This document shows, piece by piece, positions 49,701 through 54,129 of a stretch of 64,000 nucleotides of DNA (the first letter of the stretch is position 1; every line of letters starts with the position of its first letter). The DNA lies in assembly GCF_030272615.1 (NCBI RefSeq), contig NC_081410.1, positions 260,946,437-261,010,436 of the forward strand. Direction: 5' to 3'. The notes beneath the pieces were generated by a model. That model worked only from the letters and a program-made list of their open reading frames with translations, did no database searches and was not told the DNA's origin. The stretch comes from Cryptomeria japonica (Eukaryota; Streptophyta; Pinopsida; Cupressales; Cupressaceae). Both the position numbers and the translations under genes were made by a program.

Positions 49701-52533
49701 GGCTGCAAGTTTTAAAGGCACAATTTGGTCAACTGCTATTAGCTTCCTATGGAAGTCAAAGTGTAAAGCTACTTTGCAGGGAGACTCTCCCCTCTCAGCT
49801 TAGCTTTAGATGAACCGAGGTTTTCAAGCAATAGTTGACTTTTCTTGTTATAGTAAAATTCAAGTGTTTCCATGAAAAGCTTGAATCATTTTGTCTTAGT
49901 TAGATGCATTGCTATGATATAATTCTTTTGGAACCAGCCAAAAAACAATATAGAAAGAAAGACCTCATACTTCACTGCCAAAAAGAAAGTGGATTCTAAT
50001 ATTGTATTGATATATTCGTCTTCACTGTTACCAAGTTTGCTGTTAGAGATTAAAAAAACCTCAAAAACAAAAGCTCATATGTAACAAGAATTATAAACAA
50101 AAAGTAATCCCCAAAGTTGAAGGATGCAATCTACTAAGATGCTTCTTTGCTTCCATACAAAAATTTTAAAGAATCTGTTATACACCATCCTTTGTAATCT
50201 CTATTAGGGAAATATGTCAAGCAATAACCTCTAGAAAATAAACATGAAAAGGCACAGGAATCAGCAGGTTATGTAACTCCATCAAATTATCAATGCAATT
50301 ATAAAATGTAATGATCTCATTAACAGATTTGTCACATGAATTATAAACAAAAACAATCCCAAAATTTGAAGGACGTCATCTACCATTAAACTAGGATGTT
50401 CCTTTGCTTCCAAACAAAAAGTTTAAACATTGTTATACACCACCCTTAGTAATCTCTATTAGGGAAATATGTCGAGCAATAGCCTCTAGAAAATATACAT
50501 AAAAAAGTCACAGAACCCAGTAGGTTATATAACTCCAACAAACTAACAATGGAACTGTAAATCGTAATGATCTTGTTAACAGATTTGTGACATGAATCAT
50601 AAACAAAACACAATCGAAGGATGCCATCTAACATTAAACTAAGATGCTCCTTTGCCTCCATATGAAAAGTTGAAACACTGTTATACACTACCGTTTGTAA
50701 TCTCTATTAGGAAAATGTAACATGCAATAGCCTCTAGAAAATAAACATAGAAGGGCACGGTAATCAGTAAGTTATATAATGCCAACAAATCGATAGTGGA
50801 ATTATAAAGCGTAATGATCTTGTTAACTGATTCGTCACATAATCAACTTCAAAACTAAAAGATCAAAATGATGAGAGTCACTAAACGAGAGGAAGCCATT
50901 GTCAGAATTAGAAACCCCTAAGGATGATTTCACTTGGCAATGCCTCACAAATAATCACCAGAGTCCACCATGCAGACCCTTACTAAATACAAACCATGTT
51001 CAACAACGTAGGTAGATGGCAAGGAGTGAATTTGGGAAAAGAGGAAGTTCACTTGCTACCTATTCTTGTTGGTCAAATAAAGGCTTAAATTATAAAGTGA
51101 AAATAAGAATCTACATCACAATTATTGTTCTCTCAAAGTATACCCAAATGATAATACCATTAAACTGTGTTGAATAACAAACCTCTCTAGGGCCCAGATT
51201 AACTTGATCGAATTATTTGCATTTTACACACTAAACATTTCCTCCATCATCTTTACCGCAAAAGCATCCTTGCAAAAGACATTTCATCTGCCTCTAAGAA
51301 GAAGTTAAGCTGTCATATTTTATTTTCTTGAAGAAAAGAAGCTACTGAAATCAAAGAGAGCAAGAAAAGTTGAGCTTCATGGCAACTTTGAAATTCTGTC
51401 TAGGAAAAACCGACAATTCAGTGAGAAATGGCACAGATTATGATGTATGTCAGGACAGTTAAATTCAAAGAGATGGCCTTTTTCAGCTGTATCAATAATG
51501 CTTTTTGACTAAGGATACAGCAGATACAAATGGTGAGGAAATCATTCACAGGAGCATTGTAGTTGATACCGCCACAAAAGCGACAAAACTAATCTGTAGT
51601 TGTCTGGCCAATGCATAACATCTTTGAATTTACAAAATGTCAATGTACTGTCCGTATTCCAGATTTTAAAAAAAAAACCGTTATCTCTCGTCTTCTTTTA
51701 AAATGTTAACTCATTGGACATAGAATATAGTTCAGCGAGACCGCACTTCCCATCACTCCCAGGAGAATAGCAAGTTAATACTCAAAGATATGGGGGCTCT
51801 GTGCCCATCCAGGGCAAAATTCCAAAAAAATTGTGCGTCCAAAAACAGACTAAACTAGTTGGAAATAATAAATAGTTAGTAATTAAATTTATGTAAGAAA
51901 CGCTTATGGATATAACTGTGTACGTTTTCTTCGTATCAAAGTTTTCTTTTATTTGAATCTTTCATTTTTACTTCATCATTTTGATAATGCGGTTGATCTG
52001 TACGCTGATACAAATAAAAATAACATAGTTATGCTCAGAAGAGTTTCCCACTCCGTACAATGGACAGTGAAAACCTCATGTTCATAAAATTATAATTTGA
52101 TTACTTGGAACAATCGCTGCCATCAAAGATTGAAAATCCTATTTTGCTAAAATTCTGCAATATCATTTTAAAACGTCTATGTTCTGACTACATTAGGATT
52201 TGATATGTTGTGGAGGCAGAAAAGAGAATAATAAGTGCGAAAAGAGAAGGCAAGTGCTGACCCCATCATGGTGATTTTAAGGGAGGATTTGATAGGTAGG
52301 GAAGAGAGGAGAGTGACATCGGTGAATTTGTGAGGGGAAAGAAGCTTCTGGCGCTTGGGGAGGACAGTAGTGAGTTCGCATATGCGCCTCTTTAGCTCCG
52401 AGACGCTCTCGTCCCGGCTCACCTGCACTCTGTATTCTCTGCCACTCCATTTAACTACCACTGTCAAATCCTCTTCCGATGCGCATGAGCTACTGCTACT
52501 GCTGCTGCCCTCCATATTTTCCATATTTTCCAT
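1504..52533 (-). CDS. UBLCP1: UBLCP1, ubiquitin-like domain CTD phosphatase 1, six coding exons over 51 kb
   Basis: UBLCP1 is known as a nuclear HAD-family serine/threonine phosphatase that docks on the proteasome regulatory particle through an N-terminal ubiquitin-like domain and dephosphorylates it. Six minus-strand exons (52262-52533, 40474-40618, 2349-2463, 2205-2268, 1851-2016, 1504-1746) total 1,005 nt and give 334 residues, the usual length of the plant protein. Residues about 22-91 form the ubiquitin-like domain; D156-I-D158-Y-T160 is the catalytic DxDxT motif; MFDDLKRNF (D265, D266) is the acidic metal-binding motif; the C-terminus is basic (VKRPR). All borders are GT-AG and all phases match, with no internal stop. 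The whole protein matches the family as I remember it. I see no sign of decay, so this is probably the working gene. The oddity is introns of 11,643 and 38,010 bp beside three below 200 bp. Confidence 0.95.
1851..2016 (-). CDS. UBLCP1: UBLCP1 exon 5
   Basis: This 166-bp exon lies between the acceptor GCCTCTAG|CATG and the donor CCCAAG|GTGG. It codes SMKWVEVKM, the [10 protein letters not shown] segment and [14 protein letters not shown], which are strongly conserved in plant UBLCP1. The open frame runs on past both splice sites, but the flanking residues do not fit the family. Confidence 0.95.
2205..2268 (-). CDS. UBLCP1: UBLCP1 exon 4
   Basis: This 64-bp exon lies between the acceptor TTTTGGCAG|ATC and the donor ACCAG|GTCAG. 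It codes [20 protein letters not shown], with the IIIWSA(T/S) motif II strand of the phosphatase fold. It is separated from exon 3 by an intron of only 80 bp, close to the minimum for plants. Confidence 0.94.
2349..2463 (-). CDS. UBLCP1: UBLCP1 exon 3 (catalytic DIDYT motif)
   Basis: This 115-bp exon runs from the acceptor GATGACAG|ATC to the donor CCTT|GTAAGTGAG. It codes the first strand of the HAD phosphatase fold with [15 protein letters not shown], where the two aspartates are the nucleophile and the general acid/base in this family. It ends in phase 1; the split tyrosine codon is completed by exon 4. Confidence 0.95.
4227..4444 (+). mobile_element. tRNA-derived SINE with 13-bp target duplication
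   Basis: The body (about 4240-4431) begins with a tRNA-like head containing an A-box-like TGGCTCAATTCG (4252-4263) and, about 45 bp on, a B-box-like GGTCCAGTCTC (4297-4307). Between them TAAGCAGAAGGCCACGAGG resembles the anticodon-to-T arm of a plant tRNA. A unique body follows and the element ends with TCT plus A10 (4421-4430). The perfect direct repeat GTAAGTGGCAGGG flanks it at 4227-4239 and 4432-4444. Pol III promoter, A tail and long target duplication are the hallmarks of a SINE mobilised by LINE machinery. The good boundaries imply a fairly recent insertion. Confidence 0.85.
4946..7362 (+). pseudogene. hAT-superfamily transposase (BED finger, DUF659, dimerisation region), decayed
   Basis: The remains follow hAT domain order. 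From about 5018, [10 protein letters not shown] and, in another frame, GGINCLK-HLASIP form a BED-type zinc finger. From 5400 to 5990 there are RNPYWE, a DGWTDGRNR motif, [10 protein letters not shown] and [21 protein letters not shown], typical of the DUF659 and catalytic regions. [32 protein letters not shown] and [18 protein letters not shown] follow, with IHTKKSNKL and CLNDLVFV near 6950 as the C-terminal dimerisation region. Stops interrupt it at 5683, about 5734 and 5755, and there are several frameshifts. A GT-AG intron (6277-6387) separates in-phase exons, so this is not a processed copy. I could not find terminal inverted repeats. Confidence 0.85.
6277..6387 (+). other. Retained intron in the hAT transposase pseudogene
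   Basis: The coding match stops after TCAAG|GTAACTTC and resumes in phase after TTTGAG|GTAATTGAG, joining ATVK to VIEPLARVL as expected for hAT transposases. The 111-bp interval has no transposase similarity. A second possible intron begins near 6801 (TTAG|GTAAGAAA). Confidence 0.6.
7640..8578 (+). pseudogene. Ty3/gypsy chromovirus integrase C-terminus and chromodomain, decayed
   Basis: The integrase core remnant [20 protein letters not shown] is followed by NDR (second catalytic Asp region), ELFR and [20 protein letters not shown], where the catalytic Glu is replaced by Lys. After stops (TAG and TGA near 7887-7905) and a frameshift come [20 protein letters not shown] and a basic C-terminal domain with [10 protein letters not shown]. 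The end (8465-8575) reads [34 protein letters not shown], a chromodomain, as in plant chromoviruses of the Tekay/Galadriel type. Everything upstream of the integrase is missing. It sits directly before a long 3' LTR. Confidence 0.85.
9124..9249 (+). repeat. Three 42-bp tandem repeats in the long LTR
   Basis: Units start at 9124, 9166 and 9208, each beginning GTCACTRCAAGT and containing a G-run followed by TCTT and GATGTCATTRCAAGT; the third copy is diverged. Related single motifs (ACTTGTAAAGTGA, AGACCCGAATT) continue to about 9630 and again beyond the nested element at 11590-11860. Confidence 0.8.
10121..10444 (+). repeat. 5' LTR of the miniature element
   Basis: Bounded by TG...CA and by the target duplication on its left; the primer-binding site abuts its right end. 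It contains short inverted repeats (GAGAGATAAATGAAGTCTCTC; GGCACGATCAAGTGATGTC region). Confidence 0.95.
10445..10456 (+). other. Primer-binding site (tRNA iMet)
   Basis: TGGTATCAGAGC, directly after the 5' LTR, is complementary to the 3' end of plant initiator methionine tRNA and is the usual Copia primer site. Confidence 0.93.
10538..10639 (+). pseudogene. 33-codon ORF, possible gag remnant in the miniature element
   Basis: An ATG-initiated frame of 33 codons ([20 protein letters not shown]...) lies about 80 bp after the primer site, where a Copia gag would start, and ends at a TAG. There is no recognisable domain. It may be the surviving start of an ancestral gag kept for packaging, or chance. 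Confidence 0.3.
10854..11171 (+). repeat. Eight 41-bp hairpin-forming tandem repeats
   Basis: Seven full copies and a 31-bp partial copy repeat with an exact 41-bp period. Each unit has GTGGAT...ATCCAC as outer arms and GCC-GACTGA-GGC as an inner stem, so every unit can fold into its own hairpin. The period is not a multiple of three, so this is not a coding repeat; the minus-strand open frame across it is incidental. It fills most of the 3' half of the interior of the miniature element. Confidence 0.95.
11265..11588 (+). repeat. 3' LTR of the miniature element
   Basis: Same length as the 5' LTR with five substitutions. It is preceded by a short purine tract and followed by the ACTTG target duplication. 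Confidence 0.95.
12660..13065 (+). repeat. Six dispersed copies of CAAGACTTTGTGCT in the LTR
   Basis: Copies start near 12669, 12790, 12859, 12919, 12996 and 13043, with one to three changes each. They lie downstream of the LTR TATA box, between it and the probable LTR end, spaced about 50-120 bp. This is a degenerate array; the function is unknown. Confidence 0.7.
14290..14700 (+). pseudogene. LINE-type RNase H remnant
   Basis: [20 protein letters not shown] near 14300 is the conserved start of the RNase H domain found at the C-terminus of plant LINE ORF2 proteins. In shifted frames come [14 protein letters not shown] (14520-14560) and an F/H[15 protein letters not shown] block near 14640-14680, matching the middle and end of the domain. 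Stops and frameshifts are frequent. No reverse transcriptase lies upstream, so the copy is 5'-truncated, as is usual for LINEs. Confidence 0.65.
15922..17324. mobile_element. Non-autonomous hAT element with 8-bp target duplication
   Basis: The perfect 8-bp repeat GTCTTTAT (15922-15929 and 17317-17324) flanks a 1,387-bp segment. Its ends form imperfect inverted repeats: CAGAGTTAGAAGAGTC on the left against CATAGTTACAAGACTC on the right. The left subterminal 150 bp is packed with GAGTC/GACTC motifs in both orientations, which typically bind hAT transposase. There is no transposase inside. Eight-bp duplications and CA...TG ends are diagnostic of hAT elements. The autonomous partner is unknown; the decayed transposase at 4946-7362 need not be related. 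Confidence 0.85.
15942..16085. repeat. GAGTC-rich subterminal motif cluster
   Basis: About eight GAGTC or GACTC pentamers, several in the palindromic setting CTCGCCGAGTC, crowd the left end of the short hAT element. Two more lie near its right end. Such clusters are the usual transposase-binding region of hAT elements. Confidence 0.75.
17325..17396 (+). mobile_element. Possible LINE 3' end with A tail
   Basis: After the short hAT element the sequence runs through GGGACCCCTATAGAGTCCC, which can pair as a small hairpin, into ATTAATC and A9 (17388-17396). Plant LINE 3' untranslated regions commonly end this way, and an RNase H remnant lies upstream on the same strand. It is plausible that the hAT element inserted into this tail, but no target duplication for the LINE was found. 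Confidence 0.35.
18450..19085 (+). repeat. Degenerate leader-type array, copy A (plus orientation)
   Basis: Six to eight loosely spaced copies of a motif like AAATCTTCCTTCT...GGTCGATTTTCCACTC, for example near 18510, 18665, 18740, 18810, 18920 and 19055. The same motif precedes the open reading frame at 26670 in the same orientation, so this may be the leader of another copy whose gene is missing. Confidence 0.55.
19086..20019 (-). other. 3' flank of the minus-strand retroelement-like gene, possibly LTR sequence
   Basis: The sequence downstream of the stop at 20020 includes a near-palindromic CTTTATATAAG (19875-19885), as expected for an LTR promoter, followed on the minus strand by about 750 bp without genes. 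A 130-codon minus-strand frame at 19152-19544 has no recognisable domain. I could not find a second copy of this sequence, so its status as an LTR is unproven. Confidence 0.3.
20020..21480 (-). CDS. C-terminal 486-codon open segment of the unrecognised gene
   Basis: This is the longest open frame in the window. It starts at an ATG (21480) and ends at TAG (20020). Residues about 30-170 are acidic, with [12 protein letters not shown] and [17 protein letters not shown] probable coiled coil spans about 190-235, and the C-terminal half is leucine-rich and predicted helical by eye. It is in phase with the upstream broken segments, so the simplest reading is a fragment of a larger protein and not a gene of its own. 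No known catalytic motif was found. Confidence 0.5.
   Translation of the reverse strand: MIEVTKQNKETQQCSNTVILLENIQEFHAIATFAPLDENNDQPESPTVLLEVSLGNEVYDWTKDNPDDNEDVISALKGLDREICLDDGMEMAAIPEWLRRSMEKSKQMIEVQPIDDIDDYLARSAKKEPKRVEILSHIARDETGMRIAQIAVPRAGMTADTATPMDFQITSVALGRTTPGQEFQEIGDNLQAINARLDRAIAENERYREENIRLREYNAGTRRGDPTLISPIAVDHGIHSHCEVARGTHSEVEKWIESTRKQADDFLTQFVQAYDKTTTLVFRIQYLEGVWEEFRPIQEKTIPCLLALKKVPNSTLVSENIVHSGDIYDFYGWYCALALKKSAYENAQSSCMEMEGLIQDIQMKILASIEELLGVDVSDASGLHLAELREKIKFMYFCQLDSLQKSQIDDLVSLLIHVHNSQKLMPEWENTLNACSDSLDVIDLQQDTLPSISMEELDSVLARFLEYARRERDAGRNLLEDFLYDD
20020..23322 (-). pseudogene. Unrecognised retroelement-like gene, one 1,100-codon frame with five in-frame stops
   Basis: From the ATG at 23322 to the TAG at 20020 the minus strand keeps a single reading frame; all six open segments are in the same phase. 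It is broken only by stops at 23080 (TAG), 22621 (TGA), 22213 (TAG), 21898 (TAG) and 21541 (TAG), codons 81, 234, 370, 475 and 594. The N-terminal third has [54 protein letters not shown] and [18 protein letters not shown]. The last 486 codons are open, acidic at first, then a heptad-rich helix ([20 protein letters not shown]). A diverged copy lies at 26670-27660. The EAI-FGIP-like motif recalls plant retroelement-associated proteins, but I assign no function. The missing frameshifts suggest point-mutation decay. Confidence 0.7.
24390..25100 (-). repeat. Degenerate leader-type array, copy B (minus orientation)
   Basis: About a dozen copies of a unit with (A)GGGGAAA(A/T)TCGA followed by GTCTGGAYAAAAATCC occur on the plus strand, at roughly 45-75-bp spacing, for example near 24407, 24473, 24545, 24611, 24675, 24745, 24810, 24868 and 24930. 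They become more diverged towards 25080. Read on the minus strand the core is TCGATTTTCCCC, close to the motif of the plus-strand arrays. It lies 1.07 kb upstream of the minus-strand gene. Confidence 0.75.
25595..25970 (+). repeat. Degenerate leader-type array, copy C (plus orientation)
   Basis: Six to seven copies of TCGAATTTCCACTC-like motifs preceded by AAATCTTCCTTCTTCCTT strings, for example near 25595, 25675, 25745, 25778, 25838, 25868 and 25945. It lies 0.7 kb upstream of the plus-strand gene copy, mirroring the position of copy B relative to the minus-strand gene. Confidence 0.65.
26670..27660 (+). pseudogene. Second copy of the unrecognised retroelement-like gene, truncated
   Basis: From the ATG at 26670 the frame matches the N-terminal 380 residues of the minus-strand gene: [68 protein letters not shown] and [19 protein letters not shown]. 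Stops interrupt it at 26925 (TAG), 27081 (TAA) and 27135 (TGA). A one-base frameshift occurs near 27376, and TAA at 27634 replaces a serine codon of the other copy. Similarity ends near 27660 after QFPTF. The two copies diverge head to head with about 3.3 kb between their ATGs. They are related members of one family, clearly different in sequence. Confidence 0.7.
27904..28125. repeat. 113-bp imperfect tandem duplication
   Basis: CAAAGATGGTRCTTTTTATG starts at 27904 and again at 28017, and the two units remain alignable to the end (RAAGAATT...TATTAA..AGTC.ATTTTTTAA). Divergence is about 15 percent by eye. No coding content. Confidence 0.8.
28850..29220 (+). mobile_element. Possible Copia LTR U5-like fragment
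   Basis: GGTGGATTTTTTATCCACAA followed by GGGGTTTCTCCATATTAA near 29140-29180 resembles the conserved downstream part of many plant Copia LTRs. No LTR ends, primer site or partner LTR were found, so this is tentative. Confidence 0.3.
29786..30602 (+). repeat. First LTR of the non-coding composite
   Basis: Begins TGTAGACACC and is preceded by GATAG. The 3' end is placed at the CAATCA before TTCTA-TGGTGACAAG, a plausible primer site at 30608. The end is approximate. Confidence 0.55.
32790..32945 (+). repeat. Internal LTR fragment of the composite
   Basis: GTAGCATCCACAAATCAATA through TTTTGCTTTGGTTTGAATAA matches the last part of the outer LTRs (CATTGGAGCAAATC and GAGCTCTATCTAGAGGTTTT are shared). 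The 5' part of this LTR is absent. Confidence 0.65.
35350..35367 (-). other. Primer-binding site of the nested minus-strand element
   Basis: TGGCAACTCTGTTGGAGG on the minus strand, three bases inside the LTR end, resembles the TGGCGACTCTGCTGGGG-type primer sites of plant gypsy retrotransposons. Confidence 0.6.
35371..36249 (-). repeat. LTR of the nested minus-strand element
   Basis: 879 bp with TG...CA ends on the minus strand, directly followed by the primer-binding site. It contains the 146-bp duplication. Confidence 0.6.
35445..35736. repeat. 146-bp tandem duplication, two mismatches
   Basis: GACGGGGCCATCAGCTCATT to AAATTGTGTCTC repeats at 35445-35590 and 35591-35736 with only two substitutions. 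The high identity means the duplication is much younger than the surrounding decayed sequence. Confidence 0.97.
36874..36910 (+). other. 14-bp inverted repeat next to the polypurine tract
   Basis: CTTTGGCACAATGC (36874-36887) and GCATTGTGTCAAAG (36897-36910) pair at 13 of 14 positions around a 9-base loop. The polypurine tract AAGAGGGGCAAAA overlaps its right arm, and the LTR starts at 36922. Confidence 0.8.
36922..37676 (+). repeat. Last LTR of the non-coding composite
   Basis: Starts TGTAGAAAGC right after the purine tract. It aligns with the first LTR over TTAATTATGCCTAT, CCCTCAACACATTC and GAGCTCTATCTAGAGGTTTT. It differs by scattered substitutions and small insertions, so it is old. The 3' end is approximate, because similarity to the first LTR fades after TTTGAATAA. 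Confidence 0.6.
40474..40618 (-). CDS. UBLCP1: UBLCP1 exon 2 (acidic linker)
   Basis: This 145-bp exon codes the acidic linker between the ubiquitin-like and phosphatase domains, including [11 protein letters not shown] and [18 protein letters not shown]. The acceptor is TTCCCAG|CAC and the donor is TACAAG|GTGTGA. It lies isolated between the 11.6-kb and 38-kb introns, and is identified because both phases fit exons 1 and 3 and the linker is conserved in plant UBLCP1. The plus-strand open frames across it are antisense shadows. Confidence 0.93.
41786..43165 (+). mobile_element. Solo LTR with target duplication ATCTC
   Basis: The 1,370-bp segment 41791-43160 begins TGCAATGTCCCC and ends GGGGCATGACA, imperfect inverted ends of the TG...CA type. 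ATCTC flanks it on both sides (41786-41790 and 43161-43165). The empty site is visible in the other copy of the surrounding duplication (AGTATCTCTATGATTTTC). No internal domain is present. The orientation is by convention only. Confidence 0.88.
42594..42689. repeat. Perfect 48-bp tandem duplication
   Basis: TTGTTTATTATTAACAATAC to CCCTAGAACAG occurs at 42594-42641 and is repeated without change at 42642-42689, inside the solo LTR. The perfect match indicates a recent slippage event or an assembly artefact. Confidence 0.97.
44427..44680. repeat. Pair of about 95-bp related blocks, 155 bp apart
   Basis: GAAGGTTAACCACAAYG...GATCTTRATAAAGCCTT...AGTCCA.TGTCAGACA occurs at 44427-44521 and 44582-44680 with about 15 percent divergence. 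One frame reads [13 protein letters not shown] and the other [11 protein letters not shown], so this could be a decayed duplicated coding segment; I do not recognise it. Confidence 0.7.
46340..47778 (+). mobile_element. Solo LTR with target duplication AATTC
   Basis: The 1,429-bp segment 46345-47773 starts TGTTGGCATATG and ends TTCATTATTCATCA. AATTC flanks it at 46340-46344 and 47774-47778. It is rich in AACCGG/CCGGT strings and has repeated TTTAACAGG...CTAACCAG blocks, a 17-C run (47713-47729) and CTCTCAGTACC near its end. The same landmarks occur in the minus-strand LTR at 55480-56603, so both belong to one Copia family. There is no primer site or internal domain, indicating loss by LTR-LTR recombination. 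Confidence 0.88.
47742..48092 (-). pseudogene. 116-codon open frame of unknown origin, possible RNase H-like tail
   Basis: The frame includes [20 protein letters not shown], which loosely resembles the H-x-P-x-K-N-V-x-A-D-x-L motif closing the RNase H domain of LTR reverse transcriptases. The rest is unassigned. It overlaps the end of the solo LTR and the start of a tandem duplication, so it may be chance. Confidence 0.2.
47905..48390. repeat. About 240-bp tandem duplication, just over two units
   Basis: CACTCAGCTTRATAAAAATR starts near 47909 and 48149; GGTGCTTGTGAGCTTTCTTT starts near 48062 and 48301. The period is 239-240 bp. Divergence between units is about 10-12 percent by eye. Confidence 0.88.
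50085..50850. repeat. Three imperfect 250-bp tandem repeats in intron 1
   Basis: Units begin near 50090, 50340 and 50597, each with ATWATAAACAAAA, GAAGGAYGYCATCT, GTTATACACYACC, GTAATCTCTATTAGG, CCTCTAGAAAATA and TAATGATCTTGTTAAC. Spacings are about 250 and 257 bp. The minus-strand frames through them share peptides but the period is not kept at a multiple of three. The array is of unknown origin. Confidence 0.9.
52262..52533 (-). CDS. UBLCP1: UBLCP1 exon 1 (start codon, ubiquitin-like domain)
   Basis: This exon codes residues 1-90 and two bases of codon 91. The ATG at 52531-52533 is the most upstream in-frame ATG in the exon; further in-frame ATGs lie at 52522-52524 and 52513-52515, so the true start could be three or six codons later. 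A serine-rich tail precedes the ubiquitin-like core, which contains the plant-typical strings [19 protein letters not shown] and LPKRQKLL. The donor is GG|GTCAGC. The codon is completed by the first base of exon 2, giving glycine. Confidence 0.93.
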
Positions 52534-53206
52534 CCACCAAGAAACCAGGGCTCCCTGCACACAACTCTCTTGTATTGTTCTTATTGAATAATCGTATTTA
52601 AACGATTAATGATTGGCCCTATTCAAAATCCCCTTCACATTTTTTTCCACCTTTTTGCAAGGGGAATTAGAGGAGAGGGGCTTTTCCACGGGCGGGGTCC
52701 TATAGGTGCAATAGAATTGTGCAGTTAAAGCATCCACTATATGAGTTTTGTTTAATTTAAAAAAAATATATAGAAATATTAAATTCAATCATTTATCACA
52801 TATTAAATGTACACATTTTAGTCAATATTTGATTTAGGTATATATAAAAAATATCAAAGTGTATTTAAAACACAATTGTAGAATAAGTGGGACTGATAAC
52901 ATTTAGCACATGTGAGATCATTAACACAATCATTGATGTTCATTACTAAGTCTTTTGATTAAAATATATGTATCCATGTATACAAAATTAACCATCCTAC
53001 TAGGACACGTACACATCAAAATGATACTATCATGTGCAAGTCCATCCAAACCCATCTATCCCATCAAACATATATCATAGATATACTAATATGTATATTT
53101 CCCCACTAAAACATGACCAAATTAACACGTATTGCCACCCATTATCACATATGTCAAGGTGAACCACACAAATATTAGTCACTTCACCACACATCTATTA
53201 GTCAAA
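52534..53206 (-). other. UBLCP1 upstream region
   Basis: About 670 bp between the UBLCP1 start codon and a gag-like remnant. The first 90 bp hold the tentative CCAAT and TATA-like boxes. The remainder is AT-rich, with ATGTCAAGGT repeated at 53152 and 53215 at the edge of the gag-like remnant. No other gene is visible. Confidence 0.5.
52595..52616 (-). promoter_or_regulatory. Possible UBLCP1 core promoter elements
   Basis: On the minus strand a CCAAT box (52612-52616) is followed by TTTAAATA (52595-52602), about 62-70 bp before the ATG. The order fits a plant core promoter with a short 5' leader. TATA-like strings are common in AT-rich DNA and there is no transcript evidence, so this is tentative. 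Confidence 0.25.
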
Positions 53207-53683
53207 TCACCTATATGTCAAGGTTAACTTGAAGACAGTATCCTTTGAAATTCTTCTTACCACAGGGATTTGACCGATTGAGCAATATCTCGTTACAACC
53301 ATAATAGCCTCCTTGGTTATTGTATGGGTCCTTTCCAAATACATATCCTCTCCGTGAACTCGACTCAAGATGATTCTTATGTGTTCTTCCTCAAAATCTT
53401 CAAGAAAATATGCTGCATTATGAAACCCTTTTTCAAAAACCCTAGCATATTTGGTTTCAATCTTTCTGCTCTTATCACAGAGTGATTTCAGCTGAGTATA
53501 GAGGTGTAGAGTTCCTAAATCTTCTATCTTGCAATCTATATAGCTGGACAAGTCACCTTTGACCACAACACTGCTCAGGACTTGCGATAATGCATTATAA
53601 GACATAATTTCATCTGCCTTTAGAGCTTCCTCAGGCTCAACAGTGAGCATCAACCTTTCTACAGACTTAGAAGAAGATGTCAT
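53207..53683 (-). pseudogene. Retroelement gag-like ORF remnant
   Basis: From the methionine at 53683 the frame reads MTSSSKSVERLMLTVEPEEA, then DEIMSYNALSQVLSSVV, FHNAAYFLEDFEEEHIRIIL and HTITKEAIMVVTRYCSIGQI, ending KDTVFKLT before a stop at 53207. The F-E-HI-IILSRVHG and HTITKEAI patterns resemble, from memory, N-terminal proteins of conifer LTR retrotransposons. The frame is intact for 159 codons but stops abruptly at the ATGTCAAGGT boundary, so it is truncated. It lies downstream of a CCHC-bearing gag fragment on the same strand, which is the wrong order for one element. Confidence 0.5.
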
Positions 53684-54129
53684 TCTAGTTAAACAAGTTT
53701 TGAAGCGATATACAAAGAAATACATTGTATCTTGCACGTCGCTCTATTTCCTGGTTGAAATGTCCAAATGTACACCCATTCGCCTCTCTGCAACTTTCAA
53801 TTTAGCTTGATTTCTCTAAACACAAAACAATTTTCCAATTGACAACAAGACAATCTTGTTCTGCTCTGCAATTGCTTCAAATTTCTTTTTCGAAAGAGTC
53901 AGGGTAAAAATGATAAAGTAAAACTTGTTTTTATCCTCTTTACCAAGTGTAATAAATGCTCGCACTTTAGGTTACAAACCCTAATTTTTATTTACCACTT
54001 AAGTGAAATACCGGTTGATAACACGTTAACAAAAAGTCACCAAAAAATTATAATTCAAAAATTCTTTCCCGCTCATTTTACAAGGGGTCCGGAGATGTTT
54101 TACCATTAAGCTCCCCTTAGTCGTGTTAG

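Larger units (their letters stand above)
40619..52261 (-). other. UBLCP1 intron 1, 11,643 bp
   Basis: The intron between the ubiquitin-like exon and the linker exon, with donor GTCAGC and acceptor TTCCCAG. It contains two solo LTRs and several tandem duplications listed separately. The stretches 40619-41470, 43240-44420, 44690-46339, 48400-50080 and 50850-52261 hold AT-rich sequence without a recognisable gene or element. Confidence 0.9.
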
